Shown: positions 63,944-64,000 of the stretch, piece by piece
How the letters are laid out: every line of letters starts with the position of its first letter
How positions within the stretch are numbered: the first letter of the stretch is position 1
Source: Ciborinia camelliae
Lineage: Eukaryota > Ascomycota > Leotiomycetes > Helotiales > Sclerotiniaceae
DNA length: 64,000 bases
NCBI GenBank assembly: GCA_025890175.1
Contig: JANPYM010000015.1
Span: 512,492-576,491 of the forward strand
Direction: 5' to 3'
Position numbers and translations under genes: made by a program
Notes under the pieces: model-generated
Databases searched by the model: none
Told to the model about the DNA's origin: nothing
What the model saw: the letters and a program-made list of their open reading frames with translations, nothing else

Positions 63944-64000
63944 TAGATCTGATACCCTGTTCCTAAACAAAGATACCCATAAATATGCCATTTCACTGGG
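63944..64000. other. URA5 3' flank at window end
   Basis: 57 bases after the URA5 stop codon. No feature is visible. Confidence 0.6.

Overview
The window is nuclear DNA of a filamentous ascomycete. Introns are short (47-205 bp, GTAAGT/GTATGT-type donors, CTAAC/CTGAT-type branch sites). The first 24.5 kb carry the G:C-to-A:T transitions of repeat-induced point mutation (RIP). The gene set is normal for Pezizomycotina. A Leotiomycete of the Botrytis/Sclerotinia type fits, but that is inference from overall impression, not from a search.

Left part (1 to about 24,540): an extremely AT-rich block without credible protein genes. It is a graveyard of LTR retroelements in which small GC-rich islands survive. 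The islands sort into six terminal-repeat families, called A to F here. Element E (81-6705, 188-bp LTRs) and element C (17495-23700, 247-bp LTRs) are full length, RIP-destroyed, and each is flanked by an exact 5-bp target-site duplication (TSD). A solo LTR of family D is nested inside element E and a second D copy lies inverted at 10327. Family A has three solo copies and family B two. A 642-bp miniature element F (13267-13908, two 156-bp terminal repeats) sits in an AAT microsatellite. The islands are rich in perfect hairpins, and families A, B, C and E share the motif CACGTG.

Right part (about 24,540 to 64,000): normal-GC euchromatin with ten protein-coding genes and one tRNA. In order: a SNF2/RING helicase of the HLTF/Rad5 type (-), type II phosphatidylinositol 4-kinase LSB6 (-), mitochondrial GatB/YqeY-domain protein AIM41 (-), a small Ser/Arg-rich protein of uncertain reality (+), an intron-containing tRNA-Lys(UUU) (+), translation elongation factor 2 (-), the giant lipid-transfer protein Csf1 (-), a DUF300/Ost-alpha-type membrane protein (+), a nine-exon LaeA-like SAM methyltransferase that no single ORF reveals (-), the 60S biogenesis GTPase NOG1 (-), and orotate phosphoribosyltransferase URA5 (+).

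The genes do not form a pathway cluster. They are mostly housekeeping functions in translation, ribosome assembly, lipid handling and pyrimidine synthesis. The methyltransferase is the one accessory-looking gene and stands in a gene-poor 7-kb stretch (53,420-60,225). Exon structures were derived by hand from splice signals, reading phase and family-typical protein sequence.
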